Source: Caenimonas koreensis DSM 17982 (lineage in GTDB: Bacteria; Pseudomonadota; Gammaproteobacteria; Burkholderiales; Burkholderiaceae_C). From it: 64,000 nucleotides of DNA. Location: assembly GCF_009646335.1 (NCBI RefSeq), contig NZ_WJBU01000001.1, positions 124,001 to 188,000 on the forward strand, written 5' to 3'. Shown one piece after another: positions 9,163-17,891 of this stretch. The translations under genes were made by a program, and so were the position numbers. Within the stretch, counting starts at the first letter, position 1; each line of letters begins with the position of its first letter. Below the pieces are notes generated by a model that was not told the DNA's origin, did not search any database, and saw only the letters and a list, made by a program, of their open reading frames with translations.

Positions 9163-9987
9163 CTGACCGATCTCGTCGTCCGCCGCCTGCTTGTCGATAT
9201 GGAAGCACCCATTGCGCGCCACTGGTGCGGAGGTGATGCATTTCGCACTGCCCTCTTCAACGCACTCTCGATGAGCTTTCCTGTGGGAGAGCAGTTCTTC
9301 ATCGACTCCGTACGCAACGGCCACAAGCAACTGCCCGCAGACAAGCAGGCGCAATACAAAGACGAAGTGCAAGGCTTCATCGGCCAGGAGGCCACGCACC
9401 GCCGCCTGCATTCGCTCTACAACGCGCACCTGGAAAAACTCGGCCTCGTCAATGACTGGGCGCCACGCGCGCAAGAGCGGATGAAGCTGCTCGACGGCAT
9501 TGACCCGCGCCATGCGCTCGCCATCACAGCGGCCAACGAACACTTCACGGCCATCCTCGCGGACTGGATGCTCCGCAACCCGGACCGCGTCGCCAGCGAC
9601 GACGAACGGCTCACCACCATGTGGCTGTGGCACAGCTCGGAAGAGTCCGAGCACAAGACCACAGCGTTCGATCTCTACAAGGCGCTGGGCGGCAACGAAG
9701 CGTGGCGCATCACCTGGTTCCGCCGCGTCACGATCATCTTCCTGGGTGACACCTTGCGCCAGACGGTGAACAACCTGCAGCATGACGGCACGCTGTGGAA
9801 GTGGAGCACGTGGAAGAGCGCTGCGTCGTTCCTGTTCGGCGAGCGCGGCCTCATTCGCCAAACCTACAAGCCGTGGCGTGAATACCTGCGTGCCGACTTC
9901 CACCCGGACCAGCAGGACAGCACGCTCTCGCAGAAGTGGCTCGTGGACAACCGCGACCGCTACACGCCGGTTGGTGCTGCCGCGTAA
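9163..9987 (+). CDS. PF10118 family putative metal-dependent hydrolase, apparent CTG start
   Basis: A 274-residue protein of the PF10118 family (annotated as metal-dependent hydrolase; function not established). Recognised from CGGDAFRTALFNALSMSFPV, GEQFFIDSVR, GQEATHRRLH and WHSSEESEHKT; the Glu and His residues in the last motifs are likely di-metal ligands in a helical, ferritin-like fold. The first ATG is at 9199, but family members carry a VRRLLVD-type segment before it. Here that segment (TDLVVRRLLVD) is encoded upstream, and a good AAGGAG at 9151-9156 sits seven bases before an in-frame CTG at 9163. No ATG, GTG or TTG is available in that stretch, so CTG is the likely start. Probably controlled by the divergent TetR regulator. 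Confidence 0.75.
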   Translation: MTDLVVRRLLVDMEAPIARHWCGGDAFRTALFNALSMSFPVGEQFFIDSVRNGHKQLPADKQAQYKDEVQGFIGQEATHRRLHSLYNAHLEKLGLVNDWAPRAQERMKLLDGIDPRHALAITAANEHFTAILADWMLRNPDRVASDDERLTTMWLWHSSEESEHKTTAFDLYKALGGNEAWRITWFRRVTIIFLGDTLRQTVNNLQHDGTLWKWSTWKSAASFLFGERGLIRQTYKPWREYLRADFHPDQQDSTLSQKWLVDNRDRYTPVGAAA

Positions 9988-10008
9988 CTCGGCAACTCGC
10001 CGGGCGCC

Positions 10009-11004
10009 CTACTTCGCGCCAAGCCCCTGCCAGGGGTCCATCGCATCCCATTGCGCGGGCAATCGGATGTCGATGCCTTCCTTCGCGCCGCGCTCTCGCA
10101 AGAATGTCATCGTCACATCGAAGTGATCGAGCGGAGCCGGCATCGGCTTCATCGGCCCTGTTGATGGCACCCAGAAGTCGTCCCAGTGAATCGGGATCAC
10201 TCGCTTGGCTTTGACTGCAGTCACGACCTCACGCCAGTAGCTGTCGCGAAAGGCCGCGTCGCGCGACCCCAGGCCGCCGACGCCCAGCATCACCACATCT
10301 GCCGACACCGCTGCGAGCGCACCCGGCTCGAAGCCTGCGCTGCCGTAGATCAACAGCGAGCGCCCTTCATGCTGCACCAGCACGGCAAAGCTTTGCCCCT
10401 CCTTGTAGTCGAACGCGCGCACGGGCGGCACCAGCGGCTTGTCGATCGTGCCGCCGGTAAAGCCAGTGGGTGAATGGCGTGAAGCTAACAGCGTGACAGT
10501 GAAGCGGCCAAACTGCATCGGCTCATTCAGCCGTGCGATTCGGATTTGCGACTCGGGCAACTTCCAGCCGCGACCGATATTGGCCGTCGAGGCTGAGCCA
10601 ACCAGCATCGCGCCCGTGCGCTTGGCCACCTCAGGTGAATCCATCGCATGGTCGTAGTGCGAATGCACAGGGATCACCGCAGCCAGCTTCGTCACGCCCG
10701 CGCGCGCGAGGCCCCGGGTGATGCCATCCATGTCGGGTCCGACACGGCCTGCTAGCGACTTCAATTTACCGGGACGCGAAAAAAACCCGTCCGTCATGAT
10801 CGCCGTCTCGCCATCGTCAAGCACCACCGTTGCAACGCCGAGGAACCTGACCTTCAGCGGCGTCGCGGGCGGCGCTGTCGGTGAGTTGAGGGCCTGGTAG
10901 GCATCCATGTCCGGATGACTGTTCAGGATCACTGCGAGCGCAGCAGCAGTGGCAAGCACCATCACCATCAGCGCGAGGAGAACTTTCTTCAGCATGAGGC
11001 GCAT
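10009..11004 (-). CDS. Membrane-anchored metallo-beta-lactamase-fold hydrolase (UlaG/NAPE-PLD-like)
   Basis: A 331-residue protein with an N-terminal membrane segment (about residues 5-28) that is probably an uncleaved anchor, placing the enzyme in the periplasm. The zinc motif HSHYDH is at 114-119, in the context PVHSHYDHAMDSPEVA, and IPIHWDDFW near the C-terminus supplies later ligands, a pattern seen in the UlaG and NAPE-phospholipase D branch. Substrate unknown. The start is uncertain (ATG at 11004 or 10995; neither has a good ribosome binding site). Only about 35 bases separate it from the divergent aldehyde dehydrogenase, so promoters must overlap the coding ends. Confidence 0.7.
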   Translation of the reverse strand: MRLMLKKVLLALMVMVLATAAALAVILNSHPDMDAYQALNSPTAPPATPLKVRFLGVATVVLDDGETAIMTDGFFSRPGKLKSLAGRVGPDMDGITRGLARAGVTKLAAVIPVHSHYDHAMDSPEVAKRTGAMLVGSASTANIGRGWKLPESQIRIARLNEPMQFGRFTVTLLASRHSPTGFTGGTIDKPLVPPVRAFDYKEGQSFAVLVQHEGRSLLIYGSAGFEPGALAAVSADVVMLGVGGLGSRDAAFRDSYWREVVTAVKAKRVIPIHWDDFWVPSTGPMKPMPAPLDHFDVTMTFLRERGAKEGIDIRLPAQWDAMDPWQGLGAK

Positions 11005-11039
11005 CGTAGCGTGCAAGCATTGTTGTGCAGAATGACACC

Positions 11040-12473
11040 ATGCAATATCACTTCATCGGCAACGAGGCGCACCGCTCGACATCGGGGCAGCACATTCCAG
11101 TGATCGATCCGTCAGACGGTCAGGTATTCGATCAGATCCAGCGCGGCACGGCTGACGACATCGCCGCCGCTGTCGATTCATCGCGGCACTGCTATGAGAC
11201 CGTGTGGAGCAAGCTCAGCGCAGCCGAACGCGGCCGCCTGCTGATGCGCCTGTCGAACAAGATTGCCGAACACACGGAAGAGCTTGCGCTCATCGAACAG
11301 CGCGATTGCGGCAAGCCCACCAAGCAGGCGCGCGCCGATGCACTGGCGCTCGTGCGCTACTTCGAGTACTACGCCGGCGCCTGCGACAAGCTGCACGGCG
11401 AAACCCTGCCCTACCTCGATGGCTACAGCGTGTTGACGTGGCGTGAGGCGCACGGCGTTACGGGGCACATCATTCCGTGGAACTACCCGATGCAGATCTT
11501 CGGGCGCAGCGTGGGCGGCGCACTGGCGGCCGGCAACGTGTGCGTCGTCAAGCCATCGGAGGACGCGTGCCTGTCGCTGCTGCGCGTGGCGGAGCTCGCG
11601 CGCAGCGTGGGCTTTCCTGCGGGCGCGATCAACATCGTCACCGGGTTCGGCCATGAAGTCGGCGACGCACTCGCCCGGCACCCGGGCATCGACCACATCA
11701 GCTTCACCGGCAGCCCCACGGTGGGCACGATCATCCAGCAGGTCGCGGCGCAGCGGCACTGCCCTGTGACGCTGGAGCTCGGCGGCAAGAGCCCGCAGAT
11801 CATCTTTGCCGACGCCGACCTTGACGCTGCACTGCCGATGGTGATCAACGCGATCGTGCAGAACGCGGGGCAGACCTGCTCAGCGGGCTCGCGCCTGCTG
11901 GTCGAGCACTCGATCTACGACGCACTGCTCGCGAGGCTCGGCGAAAGCTTCTCGAACCTGCGTGTCGGCCCCGCAGCGATGGACCTTGACGTCGGCCCGC
12001 TGATCCGCGCGTCGCAGCAGCAGCGCGTGTGGGACTTTCTCTCTGACGCACAGGTTGCCAACATCGCCATGGTGGCGCAGGGACAGATCGTCGACGAAGC
12101 GCCCGAGACGGGCTTCTATCAAGCTCCCACGCTGCTGCGCGACGTGCCCGTGCACCACCGGCTCGCGCAGGAGGAAGTCTTCGGCCCCGTGCTCGCGTCG
12201 ATGAGTTTTCGCAATGAAGACGAGGCCGTGGAACTGGCGAATGCCACGAAGTTTGGCCTCGTTGCGGGCGTGTGGACACGCGACGGCGCGCGCCAGCTGC
12301 GCATGGCCCGGCGCGTGAAGAGCGGCCAGGTTTTCATCAACAACTACGGCGCCGGCGGCGGCGTCGAGCTGCCGTTCGGCGGCGTCAAGTCATCGGGCTA
12401 CGGCCGCGAGAAAGGCTTTGAAGCGCTGTACGGCTTCACGACCTTGAAAACCGTGGCCATCAAGCACGGGTGA
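11040..12473 (+). CDS. NAD(P)-dependent aldehyde dehydrogenase
   Basis: A 477-residue member of the aldehyde dehydrogenase superfamily. Visible catalytic residues are Asn148 (IIPWNYPM), Glu246 (LELGGKSPQ) and the nucleophile Cys280 (NAGQTCSAGSR). The Rossmann motif FTGSPTVG is at about 222-229 and the C-terminal FGGVKSSGYGREKG is typical. It oxidises an aldehyde to the acid in the cytoplasm; the sequence resembles betaine or aromatic aldehyde dehydrogenases, but the substrate is not clear. A GTG start at 11025 would add five residues; ATG at 11040 is preferred. No operon partner is obvious downstream, since the next gene is convergent. Confidence 0.9.
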   Translation: MQYHFIGNEAHRSTSGQHIPVIDPSDGQVFDQIQRGTADDIAAAVDSSRHCYETVWSKLSAAERGRLLMRLSNKIAEHTEELALIEQRDCGKPTKQARADALALVRYFEYYAGACDKLHGETLPYLDGYSVLTWREAHGVTGHIIPWNYPMQIFGRSVGGALAAGNVCVVKPSEDACLSLLRVAELARSVGFPAGAINIVTGFGHEVGDALARHPGIDHISFTGSPTVGTIIQQVAAQRHCPVTLELGGKSPQIIFADADLDAALPMVINAIVQNAGQTCSAGSRLLVEHSIYDALLARLGESFSNLRVGPAAMDLDVGPLIRASQQQRVWDFLSDAQVANIAMVAQGQIVDEAPETGFYQAPTLLRDVPVHHRLAQEEVFGPVLASMSFRNEDEAVELANATKFGLVAGVWTRDGARQLRMARRVKSGQVFINNYGAGGGVELPFGGVKSSGYGREKGFEALYGFTTLKTVAIKHG

Positions 12474-12491
12474 AGCATCACCCTGGAGGCG

Positions 12492-13085
12492 TCAGCCCTT
12501 GATCTGCGCCGTCTTCACGATCGCCTCAGCCTTGGGTGCCAGGCGCGGGAAGAACGTCAGCTTGGGGGCAACAAACGTGGCTGCAAACAGCTCGTTCTTG
12601 CGCACACTCGCCCAGCCCGTTCCGAGCAGCTGAAGGTCGTCGCGCTTGCGGGCAATCGTGAACTCGAAGTGCACGCCCCTCTCGCCCGCAAACACCGCCG
12701 GCTCCACCCGGCTGATCTTCACGATGGAGCCATCCACGGCGTACATCGTCTCGAACATCGTCACGATCTGTTCGGTGGCCATGTTGGCAACGAACGTCGG
12801 CACGCGTGGTGCCTTCTGGCCGGATTGCATCTGTGCCGGTGGCACGACCATCATGGCCTCGCCAGGCTTGATGCCAGCCCAGATGCGCAGGTGGTCGAGC
12901 GTGATGCCCTCTTGCGTCCACATGTCATAAGGCTGCTGCGCGCCCGGGATGGATACCTTGTTCCAGGCCTCGGTGACCTTGATGGCCATGCGCCCGTTGA
13001 CGACCTGGTCGCCCTCGACTTTGCTGATGGTCGTACAGGCCGACAGCACAACCGCGAGGGCGGCTACAACGAGAAATTTTTTCAT
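12492..13085 (-). CDS. Putative lipoprotein of unknown function
   Basis: A 197-residue protein with a classic lipoprotein signal: short basic start MKKF, hydrophobic stretch, then lipobox LSAC with Cys at 17. The mature part is a soluble domain with no motif that I recognise. It is the last gene of a three-gene unit: its ATG overlaps the stop of the M48 peptidase gene (ATGA at 13082-13085), so translation is coupled. By context it is likely an envelope protein that works with, or near, the peptidase. Confidence 0.75.
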   Translation of the reverse strand: MKKFLVVAALAVVLSACTTISKVEGDQVVNGRMAIKVTEAWNKVSIPGAQQPYDMWTQEGITLDHLRIWAGIKPGEAMMVVPPAQMQSGQKAPRVPTFVANMATEQIVTMFETMYAVDGSIVKISRVEPAVFAGERGVHFEFTIARKRDDLQLLGTGWASVRKNELFAATFVAPKLTFFPRLAPKAEAIVKTAQIKG

Positions 13086-14272
13086 GGCTTAGCTTGCGTC
13101 AAATAGGTTTTGATGATGCCGGCGTCGGGTGAGTCCGGCGCGAGCGTGAGGTATTTTTCAAAGGCCGTATTGGCCGAAGCAGCATCGGCGCGCTTGCGGT
13201 GCAGGTAGCCCAGTGCGCGATACGAATCTGCCGGCGCGGCTTCGAGCGCAGTCGCGCGCATCAGGTCATCCAATGCTGCCTGCACGTCGCCATCGGCGTC
13301 ACGAAGGCGATAGGCCTCGCCGCGAGCGAAGAGCACTTCGGTGTCGTCAGGGCGCGCTTTCAGCATGCGGCCAAAAAGCGCCAGGCTCTCTTCATACTGG
13401 CCGCGGCGCACTTCGTCGCGCAGCCACTCAAGACGGTGCGGCGCGATCATCTTCTGGTATTCCTGCGCGCCCAGCCTGCCGCCGGGCTCGCCCGCGAGCT
13501 TGAGCAACGCGTCGCGCCGGTTGGCCACCGGCGGGTGCGTGCCAAAGAGAATGCTGCGCTTGCCCACATCCTCGCCGCCGCGCACCTTCAACTCGCCCAG
13601 CAGGTTGTCCCAGACTTGCGCGGCTTGCGTCCCGTCGTAGCCAGCGCGCTTGAGCAGGTGCATGCCGAAGCGGTCTGCACGCTCTTCCTGTTCGCGCGAA
13701 AACGCAAAGGCAGATGCATAAACACCAATCGACGCAATGGCGCCCACCAGGCCGAATGCCGCGAAGAACATGCCCAGCGCAGCCTTGCCCTTGATGTCCT
13801 GCATCATCTGCAGCGTGTGCCGCTCCAGATAGTGCCCCAGCTCGTGGCCGAGCACGGCTGCCAGCTGCGCTTCGTTCTCTGCGCGCAACAGCAGGCCGGA
13901 CCACACCTGCATCATTCCGTTGGGCGCCATCGATGCGTTGAAGAGCGGCGTGCGAACCACGTGCACCCGCACGTCGGGGCAGTGTTCGCCCGCCAGATTG
14001 CAGACCACGTCGCGAACATAGGCGTTCAGCGCGTCATCGCGAATCACGAACGAGCCGCGGCGCAGCTTGGTCTCTTCGCGGTCCATCAACGCCCACAGGC
14101 CGCCCTCGTCACTTTCGATCGCGGGCCGCGAAAACCGTGCCGGTACCTGCAGCGCTTCTGGCTCTGTCTGCGAGAACGCCGGCAGCAAGGTGCCCATTGC
14201 GCCCAAGCCCACGCAGTGTTTGCAGGCTGTGCGCAGAAAGCCGCGCCGCCCTATTGCTGGAACCAGGCTCAT
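13082..14272 (-). CDS. Exported M48-family zinc metallopeptidase with C-terminal TPR-like region
   Basis: A 396-residue protein. The N-terminus has a twin-arginine signal (GRRGFLRTA, then a weakly hydrophobic stretch to about residue 35), suggesting folded export by Tat. The zinc site HELGH is at 143-147 and the EEQ-ERAD segment downstream supplies the third ligand, as in the M48 group of BepA-like and Oma1-like peptidases. Residues from about 280 to 396 look like tetratricopeptide helices, as in BepA, which assists outer-membrane protein assembly or degrades misfolded OMPs. Stop and start codons overlap both neighbours by ATGA, so the three genes are one translationally coupled unit. Confidence 0.85.
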   Translation of the reverse strand: MSLVPAIGRRGFLRTACKHCVGLGAMGTLLPAFSQTEPEALQVPARFSRPAIESDEGGLWALMDREETKLRRGSFVIRDDALNAYVRDVVCNLAGEHCPDVRVHVVRTPLFNASMAPNGMMQVWSGLLLRAENEAQLAAVLGHELGHYLERHTLQMMQDIKGKAALGMFFAAFGLVGAIASIGVYASAFAFSREQEERADRFGMHLLKRAGYDGTQAAQVWDNLLGELKVRGGEDVGKRSILFGTHPPVANRRDALLKLAGEPGGRLGAQEYQKMIAPHRLEWLRDEVRRGQYEESLALFGRMLKARPDDTEVLFARGEAYRLRDADGDVQAALDDLMRATALEAAPADSYRALGYLHRKRADAASANTAFEKYLTLAPDSPDAGIIKTYLTQAKP

Positions 14273-14988
14273 TGCAGCGCCGGAAAGCCCTTGAGCAGCG
14301 CATCAACGGTTTCAAGCGCGGGCGCTGCCTCACGCAGGTCACCCGAGGCGCGGCGCAGCACGTTGAACCAGACCACGCGGCCATTGCGCAGGTCCACCAG
14401 CGAGGCATAGGCAATCTGCGTTCCGCCGGTAATGCCGACGCCCAGAAGCGCAAGCGCGACCATCGCGGCCTTTCGCTCCGAGCTCGCATAGCTGTCGCGC
14501 ACCCAGAAGAACACGGCGTAGTCGGCGCCCGTCTTGTCGCGCAGCGGCTTGACTGCATCGCCCATGGACCAGTCGAGCTGGTCATTCTTGGTGGGCAACT
14601 TCAGCGCATTGCCCAGCATGTGATGCAGGAACACCGATTCAGCAACGGCGCCGTGCAAGGCGTTGATCTGCGCGAATTCATCCATGTCGCGCTCGGTCAG
14701 GTCGGCGGCTGTCTGCCCGAGCATCTTGCTCTGCGCAGCGAGGCCGCTCTTGAAATGGGTCTGCGCCGCCTGCGTCCAGTCGGCCTTGGGCTCCTGCACG
14801 CCGCCCGCGCTGATCGAGAACAGCTCCATATCGGGCGGCACGACCACGATCTTCGACGCGACGGGGCGATTGACGAAGCCGGGAGCAAGGTTGCGCGACT
14901 GCGCGTGCGCGGCGGGTACTGCAAAAAATACGACGGTTGCGACTGCGAGAACCATCGAGCGCGCCAGGTGCGCTTTCATTGTCAACAT
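14269..14988 (-). CDS. Secreted protein of unknown function, first gene of an envelope operon
   Basis: A 239-residue protein with a Sec signal peptide ending near AAHAQS. The body contains the strand KIVVVPPDMELFSIS, then helices, then a hydrophobic glycine-rich segment AMVALALLGVGITGGTQ that may be membrane-associated, then VDLRNGRVVWFN. I recognise no catalytic motif. The start at 14988 has a strong AGGAGG six bases upstream. The stop overlaps the start of the M48 peptidase gene by four bases, which predicts coupled expression and a shared envelope function. Confidence 0.65.
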   Translation of the reverse strand: MLTMKAHLARSMVLAVATVVFFAVPAAHAQSRNLAPGFVNRPVASKIVVVPPDMELFSISAGGVQEPKADWTQAAQTHFKSGLAAQSKMLGQTAADLTERDMDEFAQINALHGAVAESVFLHHMLGNALKLPTKNDQLDWSMGDAVKPLRDKTGADYAVFFWVRDSYASSERKAAMVALALLGVGITGGTQIAYASLVDLRNGRVVWFNVLRRASGDLREAAPALETVDALLKGFPALQ

Positions 14989-15135
14989 GGGTTTCCTCCT
15001 CGTTCGATTCTAGGAGCAAGGCTCATCCACAACGGCCTGCACATGCATGGGAAACCCACGCTCATCGGCCAGGCGGCATTGACCCTGCAGCCCCATCGGC
15101 AACAATGTCCGCATCGACAACAGGAGACCAGACAC

Positions 15136-15897
15136 ATGCGCGTGAAGAACAAATCCATCATCGTGACCGGCTCGGGCGGCGGCATCGGCGAAGGCATTGC
15201 CAGGCGGCTGGCTGGCGAAGGCGCTCACGTCATCGTCAACGACATCAACTCGGCCATGGGCGAGAAGGTCGTGTCTGAAATCCGCGCGGCAGGCGGCGAT
15301 GCATCGTTCTTCGCGGCCGACGTCACCAAGTCTGCGGACGTGAAGGCACTGGTGGATGCAGCCGTCACTCGCTACGGCAAGCTCGACGTGATGGTGAACA
15401 ACGCCGGATGGACGCACCGCAATCGCCCGGCACTCGAAGTCAGCGAGGAAGAGTTCGACAAGTGCTTCGCGGTGAACATGAAGAGCATCTATCTCTCCAC
15501 GATCCACGCCGTGCCCGCATTCCGCGCGAACAAGGGCGGCAGCTTCATCAACATCGCGTCCACAGCTGGCGTGCGCCCACGGCCGGGCCTGACCTGGTAC
15601 AACGGCTCGAAGGGCGCGGTGATCACGACGAGCAAGTCTCTGGCTGCCGAGTTCGGCCCCGACAACATTCGCGTGAACTGCATCAACCCGGTGTTCAATC
15701 CCGACACGGGCCTGTCCGCCGAGTTCGCCGGCGGGCCCGTCGATGAGGCACGCCGCGCAAAATTTCTCGCGACCATCCCGCTGGGGCGCTTCTCGACGTC
15801 GCTGGATGTGGCGAATGCGGCGCTCTACCTGTCGAGCGACGAAGCAGCCTTCATCTCAGGCGTCTGCATCGAAGTCGACGGGGCGCGATGCGTGTAG
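15136..15897 (+). CDS. Short-chain dehydrogenase/reductase
   Basis: A 253-residue classical SDR. The cofactor motif TGSGGGIG is at 11-18, NNAG at 88-91, catalytic Ser142 in NIASTAG, and the YxxxK pair Tyr155 and Lys159 (WYNGSKG). It should catalyse NAD(P)-dependent oxidation or reduction of a hydroxy or keto substrate in the cytoplasm; the substrate (3-oxoacyl, sugar alcohol or other) cannot be told from sequence. CAGGAGA lies just before the ATG. A much longer frame running back to 14137 is antisense to neighbours and is not real. moaA follows after 30 bases and may be read from the same transcript. Confidence 0.88.
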   Translation: MRVKNKSIIVTGSGGGIGEGIARRLAGEGAHVIVNDINSAMGEKVVSEIRAAGGDASFFAADVTKSADVKALVDAAVTRYGKLDVMVNNAGWTHRNRPALEVSEEEFDKCFAVNMKSIYLSTIHAVPAFRANKGGSFINIASTAGVRPRPGLTWYNGSKGAVITTSKSLAAEFGPDNIRVNCINPVFNPDTGLSAEFAGGPVDEARRAKFLATIPLGRFSTSLDVANAALYLSSDEAAFISGVCIEVDGARCV

Positions 15898-15927
15898 GGT
15901 GATTGGCGCAAGGCGGACAATAGGCAC

Positions 15928-17043
15928 ATGGCTGAACGTGTGATCCCTCTGGTCGACGAGCGAAGCTCGGTGCTCGCGGCGCACGTGCCTGTGCAGCCGG
16001 TCGCGGCCAGTGGCACGCTGCGCGATACGCTTCGTCGCCCCCTGCGCGACTTGCGCATCAGCGTGACGGACCGCTGCAACTTCCGCTGCAGCTACTGCAT
16101 GCCCAAGGAAGTGTTCGACAAGAACTATCCGTACCTGCCGCACGCATCGCTGCTGAGCTTCGAGGAGATCACGCGGCTGGCGCGTCAGTTTGTCGCGCAT
16201 GGCGTGCAGAAAGTCCGTCTCACGGGCGGTGAGCCCCTGCTGCGCAAGAACATCGAAATCCTCATCGGGCAACTCGCACAGCTGCGCACCGCACAGGGCC
16301 AGCCACTCGACATCACGCTCACGACCAACGGCTCGCTGCTCGCGCGCAAGGCGCGGGCCTTGAAGGACGCTGGACTGCAACGCGTCACCGTCAGCCTCGA
16401 CGGGCTCGACGACGCCGTGTTCCGCGGCATGAACGACGTTGACTTCCCGGTTGCCGATGTGCTGCGCGGAATCGATGCCGCGCGCGATGCGGGGTTGGGG
16501 CCAATCAAGGTCAACATGGTCGTCAAGCGGGGCACGAACGACCACGAAATCCTGCCGATGGCGCGCCACTTCAAGGGCACCGGCATCGTGCTGCGGTTTA
16601 TCGAATACATGGACGTCGGCGCGACCAACGGCTGGCGGATGGATGAAGTGCTGCCGTCGGCGGACGTGGTGCAGCGCATCAGCGCGCAGCTGCCTCTGGT
16701 GCCCCTCGCACACACTGCACCGGGCGAGACAGCGCAGCGCTGGGCATATGCAGACGGCAGCGGCGAGATCGGCGTGATCAGCAGCGTGACGCAGGCCTTC
16801 TGCGGCTCATGCAACCGCGCGCGCCTGTCAACCGAAGGCCAGCTCTACCTGTGCCTGTTCGCCTCGCAGGGCCACGATCTGCGCTCGCTGCTGCGCGGTA
16901 ACGCGAGCGACGCCGACATCGCCTCGGCCATCGGCCACATCTGGCAGGGCCGCACCGATCGCTACTCCGAACTGCGCTCGACACTCGCGCCAGACACCGG
17001 GGACGGCAAGCGCCGCGTCGAGATGAGCTACATCGGGGGCTGA
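15928..17043 (+). CDS. moaA: GTP 3',8-cyclase MoaA (molybdenum cofactor synthesis)
   Basis: A 371-residue radical SAM enzyme. The N-terminal cluster cysteines are Cys50, Cys54 and Cys57 ([13 protein letters not shown]), the SAM-binding LTGGEPLLR follows, and the second 4Fe-4S cluster uses Cys292, Cys295 and Cys309 ([16 protein letters not shown]). The C-terminus ends in Gly-Gly, needed in the active site. It converts GTP to 3',8-cyclo-GTP, the first step of molybdopterin synthesis. The protein has about 25 extra residues before the conserved [12 protein letters not shown]. mobA follows six bases downstream, so both belong to one cofactor operon. Confidence 0.97.
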   Translation: MAERVIPLVDERSSVLAAHVPVQPVAASGTLRDTLRRPLRDLRISVTDRCNFRCSYCMPKEVFDKNYPYLPHASLLSFEEITRLARQFVAHGVQKVRLTGGEPLLRKNIEILIGQLAQLRTAQGQPLDITLTTNGSLLARKARALKDAGLQRVTVSLDGLDDAVFRGMNDVDFPVADVLRGIDAARDAGLGPIKVNMVVKRGTNDHEILPMARHFKGTGIVLRFIEYMDVGATNGWRMDEVLPSADVVQRISAQLPLVPLAHTAPGETAQRWAYADGSGEIGVISSVTQAFCGSCNRARLSTEGQLYLCLFASQGHDLRSLLRGNASDADIASAIGHIWQGRTDRYSELRSTLAPDTGDGKRRVEMSYIGG

Positions 17044-17048
17044 CTCGC

Positions 17049-17678
17049 GTGATCGACGCATCGGCGATCACTGGCGTTGTCCTGGCAGGCGGCCGGGGTG
17101 AGCGCATGGGCGGTGTCGACAAGGGGCTGCAGGACTTCAACGGCGTTCCCCTCGCCCAGCACGCGCTGTTGCGCCTGCGGCCACAAGTCGGCCCTGTGGG
17201 CATCAGTGCCAACCGCAACCTGGACGTCTATGAATCGTTCGGGGTGCCCGTCTGGCGCGACGGCATCGACGGCTACCCCGGGCCGCTCGCGGGCATGCTG
17301 GCGGCACTCGACCACTGCGAAACGCCGTGGCTAGTCACGGCGCCTTGCGACTCGCCTGACTTTCCGCCCGACTACGTCGCGCGGCTGGGCCGTGCTGCGC
17401 TAGCCCAGGATGCCGACATGGCGGTCGTGCTGGCCCGCGAAGAAGAAGCTCCTGCAGGCAGTCACGACAGCGACTGGCGCGTTCAACCCGTGTTCTGCCT
17501 CCTGCGAGCGAGGCTGCGAGCGAGCCTGGCTGCGTATTTGCACGGGGGCGGTCGCAAGGTGCAGGACTGGGCCGCCTCACACCATACGGTGCAAGTGCCG
17601 TTCGACGGACCCGGCGACCGCAGCGCGTTCACTAACGCCAACACGGCAGCGCAACTGCAGCAGCTGCGCCGGGCTTGA
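17049..17678 (+). CDS. mobA: Molybdenum cofactor guanylyltransferase
   Basis: A 209-residue nucleotidyltransferase. The GTP-binding start VVLAGGRGERMGGVDKGL has the LAGG motif with Lys25, and ISANRN, GPLAGMLAAL and APCDSPDFP follow in the MobA order. It transfers GMP from GTP to molybdopterin to make the guanine dinucleotide form used by DMSO-reductase-type enzymes. The start is GTG at 17049, five bases after the moaA stop. It converges on a DUF2065 gene with a GC-rich hairpin between the stops. Confidence 0.92.
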   Translation: MIDASAITGVVLAGGRGERMGGVDKGLQDFNGVPLAQHALLRLRPQVGPVGISANRNLDVYESFGVPVWRDGIDGYPGPLAGMLAALDHCETPWLVTAPCDSPDFPPDYVARLGRAALAQDADMAVVLAREEEAPAGSHDSDWRVQPVFCLLRARLRASLAAYLHGGGRKVQDWAASHHTVQVPFDGPGDRSAFTNANTAAQLQQLRRA

Positions 17679-17699
17679 ACCGGGCCGACAGAGCCCGGC
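17668..17699. terminator. GC-rich hairpin between convergent mobA and DUF2065 genes
   Basis: GCCGGGCT at 17668-17675 pairs with AGCCCGGC at 17692-17699, and an alternative shorter stem CCGGGC/GCCCGG sits inside. It lies exactly where two operons meet tail to tail and may stop both, but there is no T-run, so termination is an inference. Confidence 0.35.
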
Positions 17700-17884
17700 T
17701 ACAACACCCACAACAGCGCAGCGCCGATCAGGATGCTGCACAAGCCGAAGAAGCGCAGTTGCCCATCTTGAAGCACCAGCAATTTCTGGAAGGTGCTGCG
17801 CCAGCTGCGCGGCGCCAGAAACGGCATCAGCCCCTCGAAGACAAGCATCAGGGCCAATGCTGACCAGAAGACCTCGCTGCTCAA
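17699..17884 (-). CDS. DUF2065 small membrane protein, TTG start
   Basis: A 61-residue inner-membrane protein with two hydrophobic segments (VFWSALALMLVFEGLMPFL and FFGLCSILIGAALLWVL). This is the DUF2065 family, which regularly follows hflC in proteobacteria; its function is not known. I start it at TTG 17884 because homologues begin SSEVFWSAL and TAAGG lies just upstream. A start at 17929 would overlap hflC and add residues with no family support. It is seven bases after the hflC stop and ends the 14-gene block. In many relatives hisZ and purA follow here; they are absent. Confidence 0.8.
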   Translation of the reverse strand: MSSEVFWSALALMLVFEGLMPFLAPRSWRSTFQKLLVLQDGQLRFFGLCSILIGAALLWVL

Positions 17885-17891
17885 GCGAGCC

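Noticed and set aside
8455-9903. A 482-residue version of the TetR regulator reaching into the PF10118 gene
   Set aside because: The extra 280 residues are antisense to the PF10118 gene; the helix-turn-helix belongs at the very N-terminus, as with the start at 9060.
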